Shown piece after piece: positions 50,849-60,121 of a DNA stretch of 62,223 nucleotides. The translations under genes and the position numbers were made by a program. The stretch spans positions 1 to 62,223 of the forward strand of contig CAYNOO010000005.1 in the NCBI GenBank assembly GCA_964398865.1. Direction: 5' to 3'. Numbering within the stretch: the first letter of the stretch is position 1; each line of letters opens with the position of its first letter. The notes below the pieces were generated by a model that did no database searches, had not been told where the DNA came from, and worked only from the letters and a program-made list of their open reading frames with translations. This stretch comes from Phycocordibacter sp964398865 (GTDB lineage: Bacteria > Patescibacteriota > Minisyncoccia > Phycocordibacterales > Phycocordibacteraceae).

Positions 50849-51256
50849 ATGAAAATGAATCCAGTAGTCCACTTCGAGATGCCTTATGAGGATGCTAAGC
50901 GCGCAGCTGATTTTTATGCAAAAGCATTCGGTTGGAAGCCACAGATGCTCGGGTCCGAGATGGGTGAGTATATCGTGGTGGCGACAGCAGAAACCGACGA
51001 GAATCGCATGATAAAGGAGGCAGGTCGGATTAACGGCGGTCTGTTCAAGCGCACCAAGGATGATCAGAAGCCATCCGTCGTTATCGCAGTTGATGACATA
51101 TATGAGGCGATGAAGACGGTCACTGCAGAGGGCGGCACCGTGCTTGGCGGACAGAAGCCGGGAGAGCCTGATGACATTCCGGGCATTGGTCTTTATGTTT
51201 CGTTTACTGATACGGAAGGCAACAGAGTGGGAATGCTACAGCCGAAAGGGATGTAG
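50849..51256 (+). CDS. VOC (glyoxalase-like) family protein
   Basis: This 135-aa protein is a single vicinal-oxygen-chelate domain: VVHFEMPYEDAKRAADFYAKAFGWK at the start and a second half with FTDTEGNRVGMLQP. It resembles predicted lactoylglutathione lyase-related enzymes. Metal ligands (His 8 and a late Glu or equivalent) are only partly visible, so the activity is open. Confidence 0.8.
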   Translation: MKMNPVVHFEMPYEDAKRAADFYAKAFGWKPQMLGSEMGEYIVVATAETDENRMIKEAGRINGGLFKRTKDDQKPSVVIAVDDIYEAMKTVTAEGGTVLGGQKPGEPDDIPGIGLYVSFTDTEGNRVGMLQPKGM

Positions 51257-51259
51257 GCT

Positions 51260-51718
51260 CTACGTATCGGATTCTTCAGAGCCGTGTTTGAGATTATGCG
51301 CGAAGTAGCGCTTCTTGAGTGCAGCATCATCACCGTATTTCATGAATGACTTTTCGTGCTCGGATGGCACATAGCCACGCTTTTCCAGATGAGCTATCGC
51401 GCAGAAATGACTCTCCGTTCTGCCGGCAATCGTGGATGCGTAGTGCAACCACCCATTCACGTAACCGCAGTATGCGCACCCTAACTTCTCGTACCAGGAA
51501 AGGTAGGGAAGTTTTTCTCGGTCGGTGACACGGATGTACTGTGAACGTTTTACTCGAGGTATGCCATAGATGGGAAAGGCGATTTGGTGATAGATCTCAA
51601 AAACAATATCTGCTATAAGGATAGGAATTAGCGCCGCGAAAGTTAAGGGCACCGCGACCAAATAATACAAGAAAGGGTTTTTTGAACCGCGGAGACCGCG
51701 CTCGGGTACTAGGTACAT
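51260..51718 (-). CDS. Hypothetical membrane protein with Cys motifs
   Basis: This 152-aa protein has one or two N-terminal helices (FLYYLVAVPLTFAALIPILIADIVF). The soluble part contains CAYCGYVNGWLHYA and SHFCAIAH, where the three Cys and a His could bind metal. It is reminiscent of a conserved but uncharacterised bacterial family. It is convergent with the VOC gene (3-nt gap). Confidence 0.6.
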   Translation of the reverse strand: MYLVPERGLRGSKNPFLYYLVAVPLTFAALIPILIADIVFEIYHQIAFPIYGIPRVKRSQYIRVTDREKLPYLSWYEKLGCAYCGYVNGWLHYASTIAGRTESHFCAIAHLEKRGYVPSEHEKSFMKYGDDAALKKRYFAHNLKHGSEESDT

Positions 51719-51863
51719 GGATTGCGTTTGTTATCTATAAGATAGTCGTCTCAGGCGGGGACTTCTTACACGCGCCCCAGAGGTATTTTCATCATTCACC
51801 ACTTCTTCATTCAATGCAAGGTATGCTTTTATTATAGAGTTTATAAATTTATATAAAGTTTTT

Positions 51864-52091
51864 ATGGCAGATACAATTATCACAAATTCTCCCGACAAGA
51901 ATGGAGGTGACTCAGCAGGATGGGTCGTTGCACTTGTTGTTATTATCGCGCTTGTCGTTGGCGGCGTTCTCTTATATCAGAACGGGTTTTTTAGAGGATC
52001 AGCGCCTGCACCAGCAGACAATACGAATATAAATGTCACGGTACCTAACCCCATCACTCCAGCTCCAACAGGCGACGGCACTCCTCAATAG
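51864..52091 (+). CDS. Small membrane-anchored protein with Pro/Thr-rich tail
   Basis: This 75-aa protein has one helix (WVVALVVIIALVVGGVLLY), with a short N-terminus inside and a Pro/Ala/Thr-rich outside tail. Unknown; such proteins are common in this group. Confidence 0.6.
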   Translation: MADTIITNSPDKNGGDSAGWVVALVVIIALVVGGVLLYQNGFFRGSAPAPADNTNINVTVPNPITPAPTGDGTPQ

Positions 52092-52131
52092 CACTTCAGG
52101 TTTGCATATCTGATTCTGCTATGATTGATAC

Positions 52132-52659
52132 GTGAAAATCATAGACCTCACGTTGCCTATCTACACGGGGATGCCGGTGTATCCTGGCGATCCGGAAGCT
52201 TCAATAGAGCTTGTTCAAACCCTTGAAGAGAAGGGTTGGAATATGCGACGCGTGCAAATAAACACACACGATGGTACGCACGTAAACGCACCGATTCATG
52301 GCATTGAGACAGGGAAGACCCTTGACGATTATTCGTTGTCGTCCTTTTGCGGTCGTGCTGTTCTGTATAAGTCGGGAATTGTGATGACACCGGACGTCGG
52401 TGTTATTTTTAGAGATCAGAATATTGATGAGAGCACTGTCGCGCAGATTAAAAAAGAGCGTCCACATTTTGTGGGGCTTTCAAGTGTTTACGAGATTGAC
52501 GAGAGAATTGAGAAAGAGCTTCTGAAGGAAGATATTGTAGTGTTTGAGCGTCTTGCTAATACGGAAGCGCTTCCCGATGAGTTTATGTTTTACGGAATGC
52601 CTTTGAAAATCAGAGAAGGCGATGGGAGCCCGGTTCGAGCATTCGCTGTTGTACAGTGA
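52132..52659 (+). CDS. Cyclase / kynurenine formamidase-like protein
   Basis: This 175-aa protein starts at GTG. DLTLPIYTGMPVYPGDP and the metal motif HDGTHVNAPIH are those of the Cyclase family (PF04199), with HFVGLSS and the short end. It hydrolyses an amide or lactone; the substrate is not known. A strong terminator follows. Confidence 0.85.
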   Translation: MKIIDLTLPIYTGMPVYPGDPEASIELVQTLEEKGWNMRRVQINTHDGTHVNAPIHGIETGKTLDDYSLSSFCGRAVLYKSGIVMTPDVGVIFRDQNIDESTVAQIKKERPHFVGLSSVYEIDERIEKELLKEDIVVFERLANTEALPDEFMFYGMPLKIREGDGSPVRAFAVVQ

Positions 52660-52660
52660 A

Positions 52661-52697
52661 AAAAACAAACCCCGCATATATGCGGGGTTTGTTTTTA
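52661..52697 (+). terminator. Bidirectional intrinsic terminator
   Basis: An almost perfect hairpin with core CCCCGCATATATGCGGGG is flanked by A and T runs on both sides. It serves the cyclase gene (plus) and the surface protein gene (minus). Confidence 0.92.
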
Positions 52698-52713
52698 CTT
52701 CGCTAGTTTTTAT

Positions 52714-53307
52714 TTAGCGATGTTCTTGCCTATAGCGCCGATAGGTGTAGACACCTATGGCGACCAAGAGCAAGATGAGTAGGAGCCAGAACCACCATCC
52801 TATCTCAATGCCACTCGCTGCCACTGCAGCAGTGAGAGCAGTATCTCCTTGATTGCCTGGGCTGTTCACAGTGCCGAGAGCAAGCGTGCCTTGATCTATC
52901 GGGGAATCAGCCTGGTCACCCAAAGGTGAGTTAGGATTTTGGGTAGAAGCTCCGAGAACGGATCCCTGAGTAACAGCTCCTCCTCCGCCATTATTCACCG
53001 TGGATGCACCGAGCACGCTTCCGTTGCCGCCTCCAGATACTCCTCCAGAAACTACCCCTAAGAGCGAGCTCGCGCCATTACCCCCACCAGTACTGCCGCC
53101 TCCGGTGCTCCCGCCTCCTGCCGTAGTGCCAGAGCTGTTTCCGCCGCCGAATGTTCCGCCCACTTCTGACCCAGAGCCAGAGCTAGGCGCGGAACTATTA
53201 GACGAAGAAAGATTGCCTGTTACTTCCGATGCATGAGCGAGAGCGGGTCCAAACGCGACTGCGCTCGAGAGAAGAAGTGCGAGAGAAAGAATGGTTTTTG
53301 CTTTCAT
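52714..53307 (-). CDS. Secreted Gly/Ser-rich surface protein with C-terminal anchor
   Basis: This 197-aa protein has a signal peptide (ILSLALLLSSAVAFGPALAHA) and a low-complexity GGGSTGGG region with two VLGAST motifs. It closes with a membrane helix followed by RRYRQEHR. The hydrophobic-plus-basic end looks like a sorting signal without LPXTG. The VLGAS motif also occurs in the giant surface protein (about 2637-2680). It follows the repeat protein gene by 6 nt. Confidence 0.7.
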   Translation of the reverse strand: MKAKTILSLALLLSSAVAFGPALAHASEVTGNLSSSNSSAPSSGSGSEVGGTFGGGNSSGTTAGGGSTGGGSTGGGNGASSLLGVVSGGVSGGGNGSVLGASTVNNGGGGAVTQGSVLGASTQNPNSPLGDQADSPIDQGTLALGTVNSPGNQGDTALTAAVAASGIEIGWWFWLLLILLLVAIGVYTYRRYRQEHR

Positions 53308-53313
53308 AGAGCG

Positions 53314-54675
53314 TTAGGGAAGAGTCTGCACTCCGTAGCTTGTGGTGTACGAACCATTTACCGTGTTTGTCGGTACTGCCACTTCTACCAATACTGCTAT
53401 TTGCAACCCAGGCATACCGAGATCAAGGTCTCCGGTCATGTGGAGCGCAGGTAAAGAGTAGGTGTTTGCGGCAGTGATGAGTACTGTAGCGCCAGCATTA
53501 TCCGCCTCTGCTGAAGAGATGCGCATATTGCCGCCAGCTGCGATGCTGCTCGGACCGGAAGCGTTGAACCAATCTGCGAACTTCATAGCGAGATTCGTTT
53601 CATTGTCCGGAACAGTGATGTGGAAGGTGTACTTCCAACCGTCAGCGAATGTTCCGTTTGCTGTTGCACTGGTGTCTGTAGATTCAATCGAGGTCACGCC
53701 GAGCGTGCCATGTAGTGAGCTGCCTCCGGAAACATCACCCCCGATTTCTCCTGTTGACTGCGAGCAATCATGGTTCCAGACGATGACATATTTGTTACTC
53801 GTGAGTCCTGTAAAGCTCGGTACGGTGAGACTTGGTGTTGCTGCCGCTGCTTCTGCCAAGCTATCGCCGGATGTATATCCAACAAGGGCAAAAGGCTGTT
53901 CGGTTGTACAATCTGCACCAACTACCGCTCCGCCGATTACCTCATTCGTGCTGTAGTCAGTTCCTGCATTGAATTCTCCAGTCGCTGCCTGATATACAGG
54001 GCTCGAGCTGTTATTCAATTCGTATTCGCCGGTTCCTGCACCGATTCCGGTGGCATCATTCCAGGTCGCGCTCATTGGGAACGCGTCGCCCCTTCCGGAC
54101 GAAACGCTTGCTTGTTCTCCGTCTATGTACTTGTGTATGGTCACTTGTACTGTTGCCGGTGCTTCTACTACTGAACAATCATGATTCCACACGATAACGA
54201 ACTTGCTCGTCGTTATGTCGACAAAGCTTGGTGAGACCAGGGAAGGAGTTCCCGCTGCCGCTTCAGCCAAAGTGTCGCCGAATGTGTATCCGACAAGCGC
54301 GAAAGGCTGTGCACCCTCGCAGCTTGCACCAACGACTGCTCCATCAAGGATTTCACTAGTCGCATAGTCAGCTCCCGATGACATATCGATTGTCATCGCT
54401 TCATACGGAATTGCATTAGCAGCGCCGAGAGCATATGAGCCTGTGCCGGCTCCTATATTGTCCGCGCTCCATGTAGCGCTCATGGGGAAATCTGTGCTGT
54501 TTGCACTCAATGCTGTTGCCTGTGCACCCTCTATATATTTATTGATGGTCACGGTTACGTCGCCCTCTGCGGCAGACGCTGTCGGAATGATTGCTCCGAA
54601 GGTTCCGAACACTAACATGAGCACCGTAAACATCGCGAGTGATTTACGAGCTGTTTCTGAGATTATTTTTTTCAT
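53314..54675 (-). CDS. Secreted two-repeat surface protein
   Basis: This 453-aa protein has a signal peptide ending at about residue 35 (TASAAEG). Two ~130-residue repeats follow, each with VTINKYIEG or VTIHKYIDG, a FPMSATW segment, SYALGAAN or EYELNNSS and KFVIVWNHDCS. Each contains cysteines that could pair. The C-terminal part is an unrelated beta-rich domain. The repeats resemble prealbumin-like/Cna-B-type surface modules only loosely. It is probably extracellular and expressed with the Gly-rich protein. Confidence 0.7.
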   Translation of the reverse strand: MKKIISETARKSLAMFTVLMLVFGTFGAIIPTASAAEGDVTVTINKYIEGAQATALSANSTDFPMSATWSADNIGAGTGSYALGAANAIPYEAMTIDMSSGADYATSEILDGAVVGASCEGAQPFALVGYTFGDTLAEAAAGTPSLVSPSFVDITTSKFVIVWNHDCSVVEAPATVQVTIHKYIDGEQASVSSGRGDAFPMSATWNDATGIGAGTGEYELNNSSSPVYQAATGEFNAGTDYSTNEVIGGAVVGADCTTEQPFALVGYTSGDSLAEAAAATPSLTVPSFTGLTSNKYVIVWNHDCSQSTGEIGGDVSGGSSLHGTLGVTSIESTDTSATANGTFADGWKYTFHITVPDNETNLAMKFADWFNASGPSSIAAGGNMRISSAEADNAGATVLITAANTYSLPALHMTGDLDLGMPGLQIAVLVEVAVPTNTVNGSYTTSYGVQTLP

Positions 54676-54842
54676 ACTGTCTTAACGCATTAACTGAATG
54701 ATTAAATGAGATTCTAATTAACTAATAAACTATTTCTCATCATGACAAGAGGGTACTGAAGATTGAGTGAATGGCTTTTATCTTGCCAGGAATGCATACC
54801 TAGTAGTGAACAGGAAGGAGCGTGAGGACATTGATACGAGTT

Positions 54843-54860
54843 CTTCATGTTCTCTTCATG
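54843..54860 (+). promoter_or_regulatory. CTTCATG direct repeat before the second response regulator
   Basis: TCTTCATG is repeated with an 11-bp period (CTTCATG at 54843-54849 and 54854-54860), which suits an OmpR-type dimer. It ends 19 nt before the regulator ATG. A similar pair is at 11604-11624. Confidence 0.55.
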
Positions 54861-54879
54861 GAGATAGAAGTACGCTACT

Positions 54880-55563
54880 ATGAGTTTTATGCGTTTACTT
54901 ATTGTCGAAGACGAGCCGGAACTCGCAAAAAATCTCAAGCATATCCTTGAACTTAAAGGGTATGCCACTGATGTACTCATGGATGGCGCGGATGCGCAGA
55001 CGCGTATACGTCTCTACCATAAAGATTACGATGCCATAATTCTCGACTTGGATTTACCTGGCATGGACGGTCTAACCCTCACCAAGAGTCTTCGAGCAGA
55101 GGGTGTCACGACACCTATTGTCATCTTGACTGGTCGAAGCGAGACGGAAGCGAAGATCGAATTACTTAATTCTGGCGCTGATGATTATGTAGTAAAACCG
55201 TTTTCGGCAGAGGAACTCGTTGCTCGTATTGCTTCTATATCACGACGACCGACGGTTTCTCAAAAGGTCGTACAAACCGTCGGCGATATCACGATAGACA
55301 CCTCTATCCATCGTGTGTCGTTCGGCGATGTGGAGGTTCCACTCACCCTCAAGGAGTACTCCCTTCTTGAATGTTTTCTTCGCAGACCCGGTGAAGTATT
55401 CACTCGGGAACAGCTTTCGGACAAAGTATGGGACTTTAATGCGGTCACCTACAGCAATGTGCTCGACGTGCACATGAAGAACCTACGCAAGAAACTTCAT
55501 GCTGGTACGAGCTCAGCTCGCTTCGAGACTGTTCGCGGTGTTGGGTATCGTCTCGTCATCTAA
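54880..55563 (+). CDS. OmpR/PhoB-family response regulator 2
   Basis: This 227-aa protein has a receiver domain with EDEPEL, AIILDLDLPGMDG (phospho-Asp), LTGRSE and DDYVVKPFSAEE. A winged helix (LTLKEYSLLECFLRRPGEV...NVLDVHMKNLRKKL...VRGVGYRL) completes it. It is close to the regulator at 10845-11519. The following kinase gene is of a different type (HisKA_2), and an ~100-nt gap lies between, so whether the pair works together is not certain. Confidence 0.92.
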   Translation: MSFMRLLIVEDEPELAKNLKHILELKGYATDVLMDGADAQTRIRLYHKDYDAIILDLDLPGMDGLTLTKSLRAEGVTTPIVILTGRSETEAKIELLNSGADDYVVKPFSAEELVARIASISRRPTVSQKVVQTVGDITIDTSIHRVSFGDVEVPLTLKEYSLLECFLRRPGEVFTREQLSDKVWDFNAVTYSNVLDVHMKNLRKKLHAGTSSARFETVRGVGYRLVI

Positions 55564-55664
55564 TTAGCCCTGGAGCGTCTCTCGCTTGAGCATTCACGTA
55601 ACACGCCAGAGCGCATACGTTTTCACAAAAGATTCATCTCGCATTCTCATCAAATAGGTATACT

Positions 55665-56714
55665 ATGAAACAAGTGAACATAGATGAGAAGACTTTTGAC
55701 CCTTTGAGTGATCCCAAGGACGGTCATATACTCACTCAAGCAATCATTGAAACGATCCATGAGCCGCTGATAGTACTTGATGGGGATTTGCGCGTCATCG
55801 TCGCAAGCCATTCTTTCTATAAGAAATTTGATCTCACGCATGAGAATACGCATGAGAAGATGTTTTACGATATCGGAGGAGGACAATGGAATATCCCCGC
55901 ATTGCGAACCTTGCTGGAGTCTGTAATTCCGGATCATACGGTTGTTAAGGGATATGAAGTTGAGCATAACTTTCCTTTTTTTGGACAACGCACGCTGGTT
56001 TTGAATGCTCGCGAGATACGATACGAGAATGGCAGAAAGAAGATGTTGCTTTCTATTGCCGATATCACTGACCGGAGAACACTTGAGAATGAGCGAGAAA
56101 AGCTTCTCATTCAAAAAGATCTTCTACTTAAAGAGATGAGTCATCGCATCGCGAACAGCTTGCAGCTCATCGCAAGCATTCTTCTTTTGAAAGCAGAAAC
56201 CGTTGACTCTAAAGAAAGTCGATTGCATCTTGAGGACGCGCATGAACGCATCATGTCGATTGCAACAGTGCAGCGGCAACTTGACCCAGTTGGGATAGGT
56301 GAACAGATTCCAGTCGCAGGTTATTTGACGGCGCTTTGTAAGAGTCTTGTTCGCTCGATGATTGGTGGGCGTAAGCCGATAACGGTTGAAGTGCGTGCAG
56401 GTGTCGGCTCTGTTTCTTCTGACACCGCTGTTAGTTTCGGTCTCATTACAACGGAGCTTGTTATCAATGCCATTAAACACGCATTCCCCAACGATCAAGC
56501 GGGTGAGATTATCGTCACCTACCAGGCAGATACAACAGGATGGACGCTCAGTATCGAAGACAATGGCATTGGGGAATCAGAAGCGAAACAAGCAACTCCC
56601 CGCGGCTTAGGCACCAGTATCATTGGAGCGTTGGCGAATCAATTGCAGGCAGTCATTCGGACAGAGAGTTCGGCAGACGGAACCAAAGTATCAATCATTC
56701 ACGCTGAAATCTGA
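55665..56714 (+). CDS. Soluble PAS histidine kinase (HisKA_2 type)
   Basis: This 349-aa protein has no membrane segment. A PAS domain lies at about 20-140 (PLIVLDGDLRVIVASHSFY). HisKA_2 has the H box KEMSHRIANSLQLIASI, and HATPase_c has ELVINAIKHAFP, DNGIG and GLGTSII. This class (PdtaS/EsrK-like) usually pairs with response regulators acting on RNA or with general stress systems. A TATACT lies directly before the ATG. Confidence 0.88.
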   Translation: MKQVNIDEKTFDPLSDPKDGHILTQAIIETIHEPLIVLDGDLRVIVASHSFYKKFDLTHENTHEKMFYDIGGGQWNIPALRTLLESVIPDHTVVKGYEVEHNFPFFGQRTLVLNAREIRYENGRKKMLLSIADITDRRTLENEREKLLIQKDLLLKEMSHRIANSLQLIASILLLKAETVDSKESRLHLEDAHERIMSIATVQRQLDPVGIGEQIPVAGYLTALCKSLVRSMIGGRKPITVEVRAGVGSVSSDTAVSFGLITTELVINAIKHAFPNDQAGEIIVTYQADTTGWTLSIEDNGIGESEAKQATPRGLGTSIIGALANQLQAVIRTESSADGTKVSIIHAEI

Positions 56715-56742
56715 ATAAGATAGTAAGTAGTATACTTTTCAT

Positions 56743-57867
56743 ATGAAGAGAATCCTGATAGGAATCGGGGTTGCGGCGCTGTTTGCACTGGCGGCGCTTT
56801 ATTTTCTACCTCTTCTCTCGAGTAACTGTCTCAAGATTGAAGACCAGAAGTCAGTGGCAGGTTCGCAAGGATACCGGATCTGGTCTGGCGAGACCCTGAA
56901 GAGTTTTGAGCATGCAGGCAAAAGAGTATGTGTACCTCAAGGCTGGCAAGCGGTTGGTGCGACTGAAGAGGGTACGGGGTGGGCAACCTTCGAAAAAGGT
57001 ATGACAGGGGTTTTGATTCGCTCTGACGCGTTTACGTCACGCGTAATTGAGCCCACACAAAGCTCGTACTCGGTAACTATTCTGTATCCCATCACTACTG
57101 ACGAGAAGCTAGTTGAACGATATGTAGGAATCATCGAAAATGCTTTCGACCGGGTGGGCAGGTTATTCAATGATGTGCCGAAAGATTCGCGCCGCCCACA
57201 CACAGTGCTCATTACTGCAGGCATTACAGGAAATGAACGCATCTATCCTGATCCGACGGCGAACATAAGTATTTTCATGCGCACTCCCGAGCATCCACGT
57301 GCGGAGGAACTTTTCATACATGCCGTAACACATCTCTATAATCGACATCGCATTGATTTGATTGGATACGAAAAATTACAAGCACCCTTTGCGGAAGAAG
57401 ATTGGCAAGAGTTGGAGGCAACGTGGGCAGAAACCGCATTCACGATGTCTGATTTGCTCGAGGCGCGGGTCGACTATCTCTACAATGTTCATACGGCTGT
57501 TCGAACCGGAGATTTCTCTCTCATAACTGAACCTCCGTTTAATGACCAGACTGCGTTTGAAAAAATCACTGAGAACGCAGTGGTGAAACCCGGCTCGCCA
57601 TCTCTAGACTATCAGTACGGGCACTACATCTTGGCGCCCCTCTCGATGTTCGGGGTAGAAGGGCTACTGCGGCAAGTCGATTCTAAGACTGACGTGGAAG
57701 ACATTCTCCGAAAAATTCATAATGGGAAAGCTAATAATTTTTTCGACGAACTCAAGACATTGCTTACGGCAGAGCAGATGGAGCATGTTCGCGCTTGGTT
57801 TGAAGGCGAAGAGACTGTCCCGAAGGGTCTGGTTGATGTCGCTCTAGACTATTATAAGCAGAATTGA
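56743..57867 (+). CDS. Membrane-anchored peptidase-like protein with a degenerate zinc motif
   Basis: This 374-aa protein has an N-terminal helix (ILIGIGVAALFALAALYFL) and a large outside part. ELFIHAVTHLYNRHR followed by EEDWQELEATWAETAF recalls the gluzincin pattern HExxH...E, but the Glu is replaced (HAVTH). It may be an inactive relative or an unusual metalloenzyme. A TATACT ends 6 nt before the ATG. Confidence 0.55.
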   Translation: MKRILIGIGVAALFALAALYFLPLLSSNCLKIEDQKSVAGSQGYRIWSGETLKSFEHAGKRVCVPQGWQAVGATEEGTGWATFEKGMTGVLIRSDAFTSRVIEPTQSSYSVTILYPITTDEKLVERYVGIIENAFDRVGRLFNDVPKDSRRPHTVLITAGITGNERIYPDPTANISIFMRTPEHPRAEELFIHAVTHLYNRHRIDLIGYEKLQAPFAEEDWQELEATWAETAFTMSDLLEARVDYLYNVHTAVRTGDFSLITEPPFNDQTAFEKITENAVVKPGSPSLDYQYGHYILAPLSMFGVEGLLRQVDSKTDVEDILRKIHNGKANNFFDELKTLLTAEQMEHVRAWFEGEETVPKGLVDVALDYYKQN

Positions 57868-57955
57868 TTTCTCCTCTGTCTGCCTATACACTCCAGTTTA
57901 TATAGGCGAATCTACTACAGAAGGGAGGGGAGAGCGGAAAGTCTTCACTGAAACG

Positions 57956-58492
57956 GTGCGCGCCGCTCTGTTTTATCGAGGGCAACTTTTACTCTTAGAG
58001 AAGGATGGCACGTCGCGGATTCCAGGAAGTTTGGAGTTTCCAGGTGGAAAAATTGATGCTCAGGTAGGAGATATTCCGACACTTGAAGAGCAGGAACGTG
58101 CGCTTATCACAGAGGTTGTAGAAGAGACAGGAATAGATATAGCTGGTCTTCACCTTGAAAAGGTGGACACATTTAATATGCTTTTTGAAGATATGGTAGG
58201 TCGTTCAAAGAATGTCCGCCGCAGCAGGGTACGCCTATTCCTCGTTCGGATACCCGACGCCGTAGAGCTCTCCATTGTGGTGAATCAGACGAAAAATGCT
58301 CACGGAGAGCCCGAAGACAAACATGTTGGATACCGGTGGGTGACTCCAGAAGAGTTGGCGAAACTAGCAGTTTCAATGATAGACAACGTACACACGAAGA
58401 AAAGAACTCGTCCGCTTCCGCGCAATACTCGTCATGTACGGGAATTGCTTGCGGTTTTGAAGAAAGAGCATCTCCCAGTTTCGGGAGACTAG
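57956..58492 (+). CDS. Nudix hydrolase 2
   Basis: This 178-aa protein starts at GTG (MRAALFYRGQLLLLEKDG). A Nudix box is visible: PGGKIDAQ, then ALITEVVEETGIDIAG, with an insertion (VGDIPTLEEQER) between the Gly and Glu parts. It resembles 8-oxo-dGTPase or dinucleotide hydrolases. The substrate is not determined. Confidence 0.75.
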   Translation: MRAALFYRGQLLLLEKDGTSRIPGSLEFPGGKIDAQVGDIPTLEEQERALITEVVEETGIDIAGLHLEKVDTFNMLFEDMVGRSKNVRRSRVRLFLVRIPDAVELSIVVNQTKNAHGEPEDKHVGYRWVTPEELAKLAVSMIDNVHTKKRTRPLPRNTRHVRELLAVLKKEHLPVSGD

Positions 58493-58511
58493 TACGTACT
58501 AGCCAGTAGGC

Positions 58512-59774
58512 TTAGTCAGTAGAAGTTCTGCTGATTTTGTATATGGCTCCAGCGTGATCATCTGATATATATAAGACGCCGCCTGGCTCCGCAAGTAATC
58601 CTACCGGGCGACCGATAGCAGATTCTCGATCTTTTACGTCTTTGAGGAATCCAGTTACAAAATCAACAGGTGATGGTTGGCTCACGTTACCTTGTGCATC
58701 CAAGTTGTATCGCACTACTTTGTATCCAGTGGGCATAGAGCGATTCCATGAACCGTGATAGGCGATTAAGAGATCATTCCGCATATCTTCCGGCCATCCT
58801 TCTTCGGGAATGAATGCGAGACCTAAAGATGCTGAATGCGCCTGGAGATCAATGTGAGCTGGTGTTGCATCTGCGCAGGGGTCGCGAATGTACTGATTCT
58901 TGTCAAAATCAGTATCGTGAATGTTCTGTCCATAACAAATTGGCCAGCCGTAATTTTTTCCAGCAGCCAAGATGTTTACCTCATCCGGCGGAATATCATC
59001 GCCCAAGAGATCACGCCCGTTTTCTGTAGCCCACACGGCTCCTGTCACTGGGTTGATTGCCATGAAGACGCTATTTCGAAGCCCTGTTGCAAAAAGGGAA
59101 GTAGCTCCGGTTGTAAGGTCAATAGCGCTCACCGTTGCTCGCACAGGATCAGTTTCCTTGCAGACATTGCAATCAGAGCCTGTAGCGACCAGAAGTCTAT
59201 TACCGTCTGGGTGCATAAGGAGCGTTCGTGTGAAATGTCCATCGCCCGACGGGAGTGTCATGAGTGTTTTCTCGTAGGTGGCAGTGAACGTGTCGGCATC
59301 ATACGCATATTGCTTTACCGCGTTCGTTTCTGCGATGTAGAGCTTGCAGGCATCCTGGTCAGCACTTACGTTGCCGGTAGAGGGGCAGTTGAATGCAATT
59401 CCATGCGGTTGGTTCAAATTTTCCAGAACCGTGATGGTACGATCTGCTTTTCCGTTCGTATCGAGGTCAGGAAGCGCTACGACTTTCCCGCTTGCCGTAA
59501 GCGACACAATGAGAACGCCCTTCGGGTCGCGTGCGAGAACCCGCGCTCCCGGAGTTTCTCTTGAATAGATAGTTGCGATAAAGCCTTCTGGCACATTCAG
59601 AGGTGCAACGTCTCCTAAAGGCAAAGCAGGTGGGGGAGTCTTTATAGACGCCACGAGCTTGATGAGCCAGAGCGGAGGTTTCTCCTTTACAGCGTTATAT
59701 GCAAAGTACCCTCCGACGATAAGAATAATCGCAGCTACCGCTATCCAAACTCCTATTAAATTTCTTTTTTGCAT
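58512..59774 (-). CDS. PQQ-type sugar/sorbosone dehydrogenase-like beta-propeller
   Basis: The start at 59774 gives MQKRNLIGVWIAVAAIILIVGG (420 aa), a single membrane anchor followed by a six-bladed propeller of the GSDH/sorbosone dehydrogenase family. VLARDPKGVLIVS, LNQPHGIAF, TGLRNSVFMAINP, GKNYGWPICYG and AYHGSWNRS are all typical. It would oxidise sugars outside the membrane if PQQ were available; no PQQ synthesis genes are seen. A TATACT box ends 6 nt before the ATG. Confidence 0.85.
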   Translation of the reverse strand: MQKRNLIGVWIAVAAIILIVGGYFAYNAVKEKPPLWLIKLVASIKTPPPALPLGDVAPLNVPEGFIATIYSRETPGARVLARDPKGVLIVSLTASGKVVALPDLDTNGKADRTITVLENLNQPHGIAFNCPSTGNVSADQDACKLYIAETNAVKQYAYDADTFTATYEKTLMTLPSGDGHFTRTLLMHPDGNRLLVATGSDCNVCKETDPVRATVSAIDLTTGATSLFATGLRNSVFMAINPVTGAVWATENGRDLLGDDIPPDEVNILAAGKNYGWPICYGQNIHDTDFDKNQYIRDPCADATPAHIDLQAHSASLGLAFIPEEGWPEDMRNDLLIAYHGSWNRSMPTGYKVVRYNLDAQGNVSQPSPVDFVTGFLKDVKDRESAIGRPVGLLAEPGGVLYISDDHAGAIYKISRTSTD

Positions 59775-59822
59775 GCGTACAGTATATTCCAATTACCTCT
59801 ATTTTTTTTTGAGAACAATAAA

Positions 59823-59987
59823 TTAAGGGGCGTTTTTTCTCGCTTCTGCTGCTAATCGCGCATGTTCTGCAGCTGACGCTTCACTCGCAAGACGAGCCCG
59901 CTCTTCCGCATCGCGAGCGAGCGCTTCAGCGGCATGAGCCGCTTCATTTGCTCCAGATGCTTCTTTGTCTAATCCTATAGAATCCAT
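59823..59987 (-). CDS. Ala-rich coiled-coil protein (54 aa)
   Basis: The frame starts MDSIGLDKEASGANEAA and continues with heptad-like AEALARDAEERARLASEAS. Highly charged and helical. It may be a small structural or DNA-associated protein; unknown family. Confidence 0.5.
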   Translation of the reverse strand: MDSIGLDKEASGANEAAHAAEALARDAEERARLASEASAAEHARLAAEARKNAP

Positions 59988-60121
59988 AGTATGGTTGCAT
60001 TACGCGGATGAAGCGTTTCGCGCATTTAATCGAGAGACGCGGCACGCAGTGCCCGAGTATTACAACACTATCTTAGTGAATGAAATATGAAGATTTTGAC
60101 TACTCTACGAGAGAGAGTCAC

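Noticed and set aside
59900..60100. Plus-strand gene between the dehydrogenase and DUF1003 genes
   Set aside because: No frame of note; the two small minus-strand frames explain the coding-like signal better.
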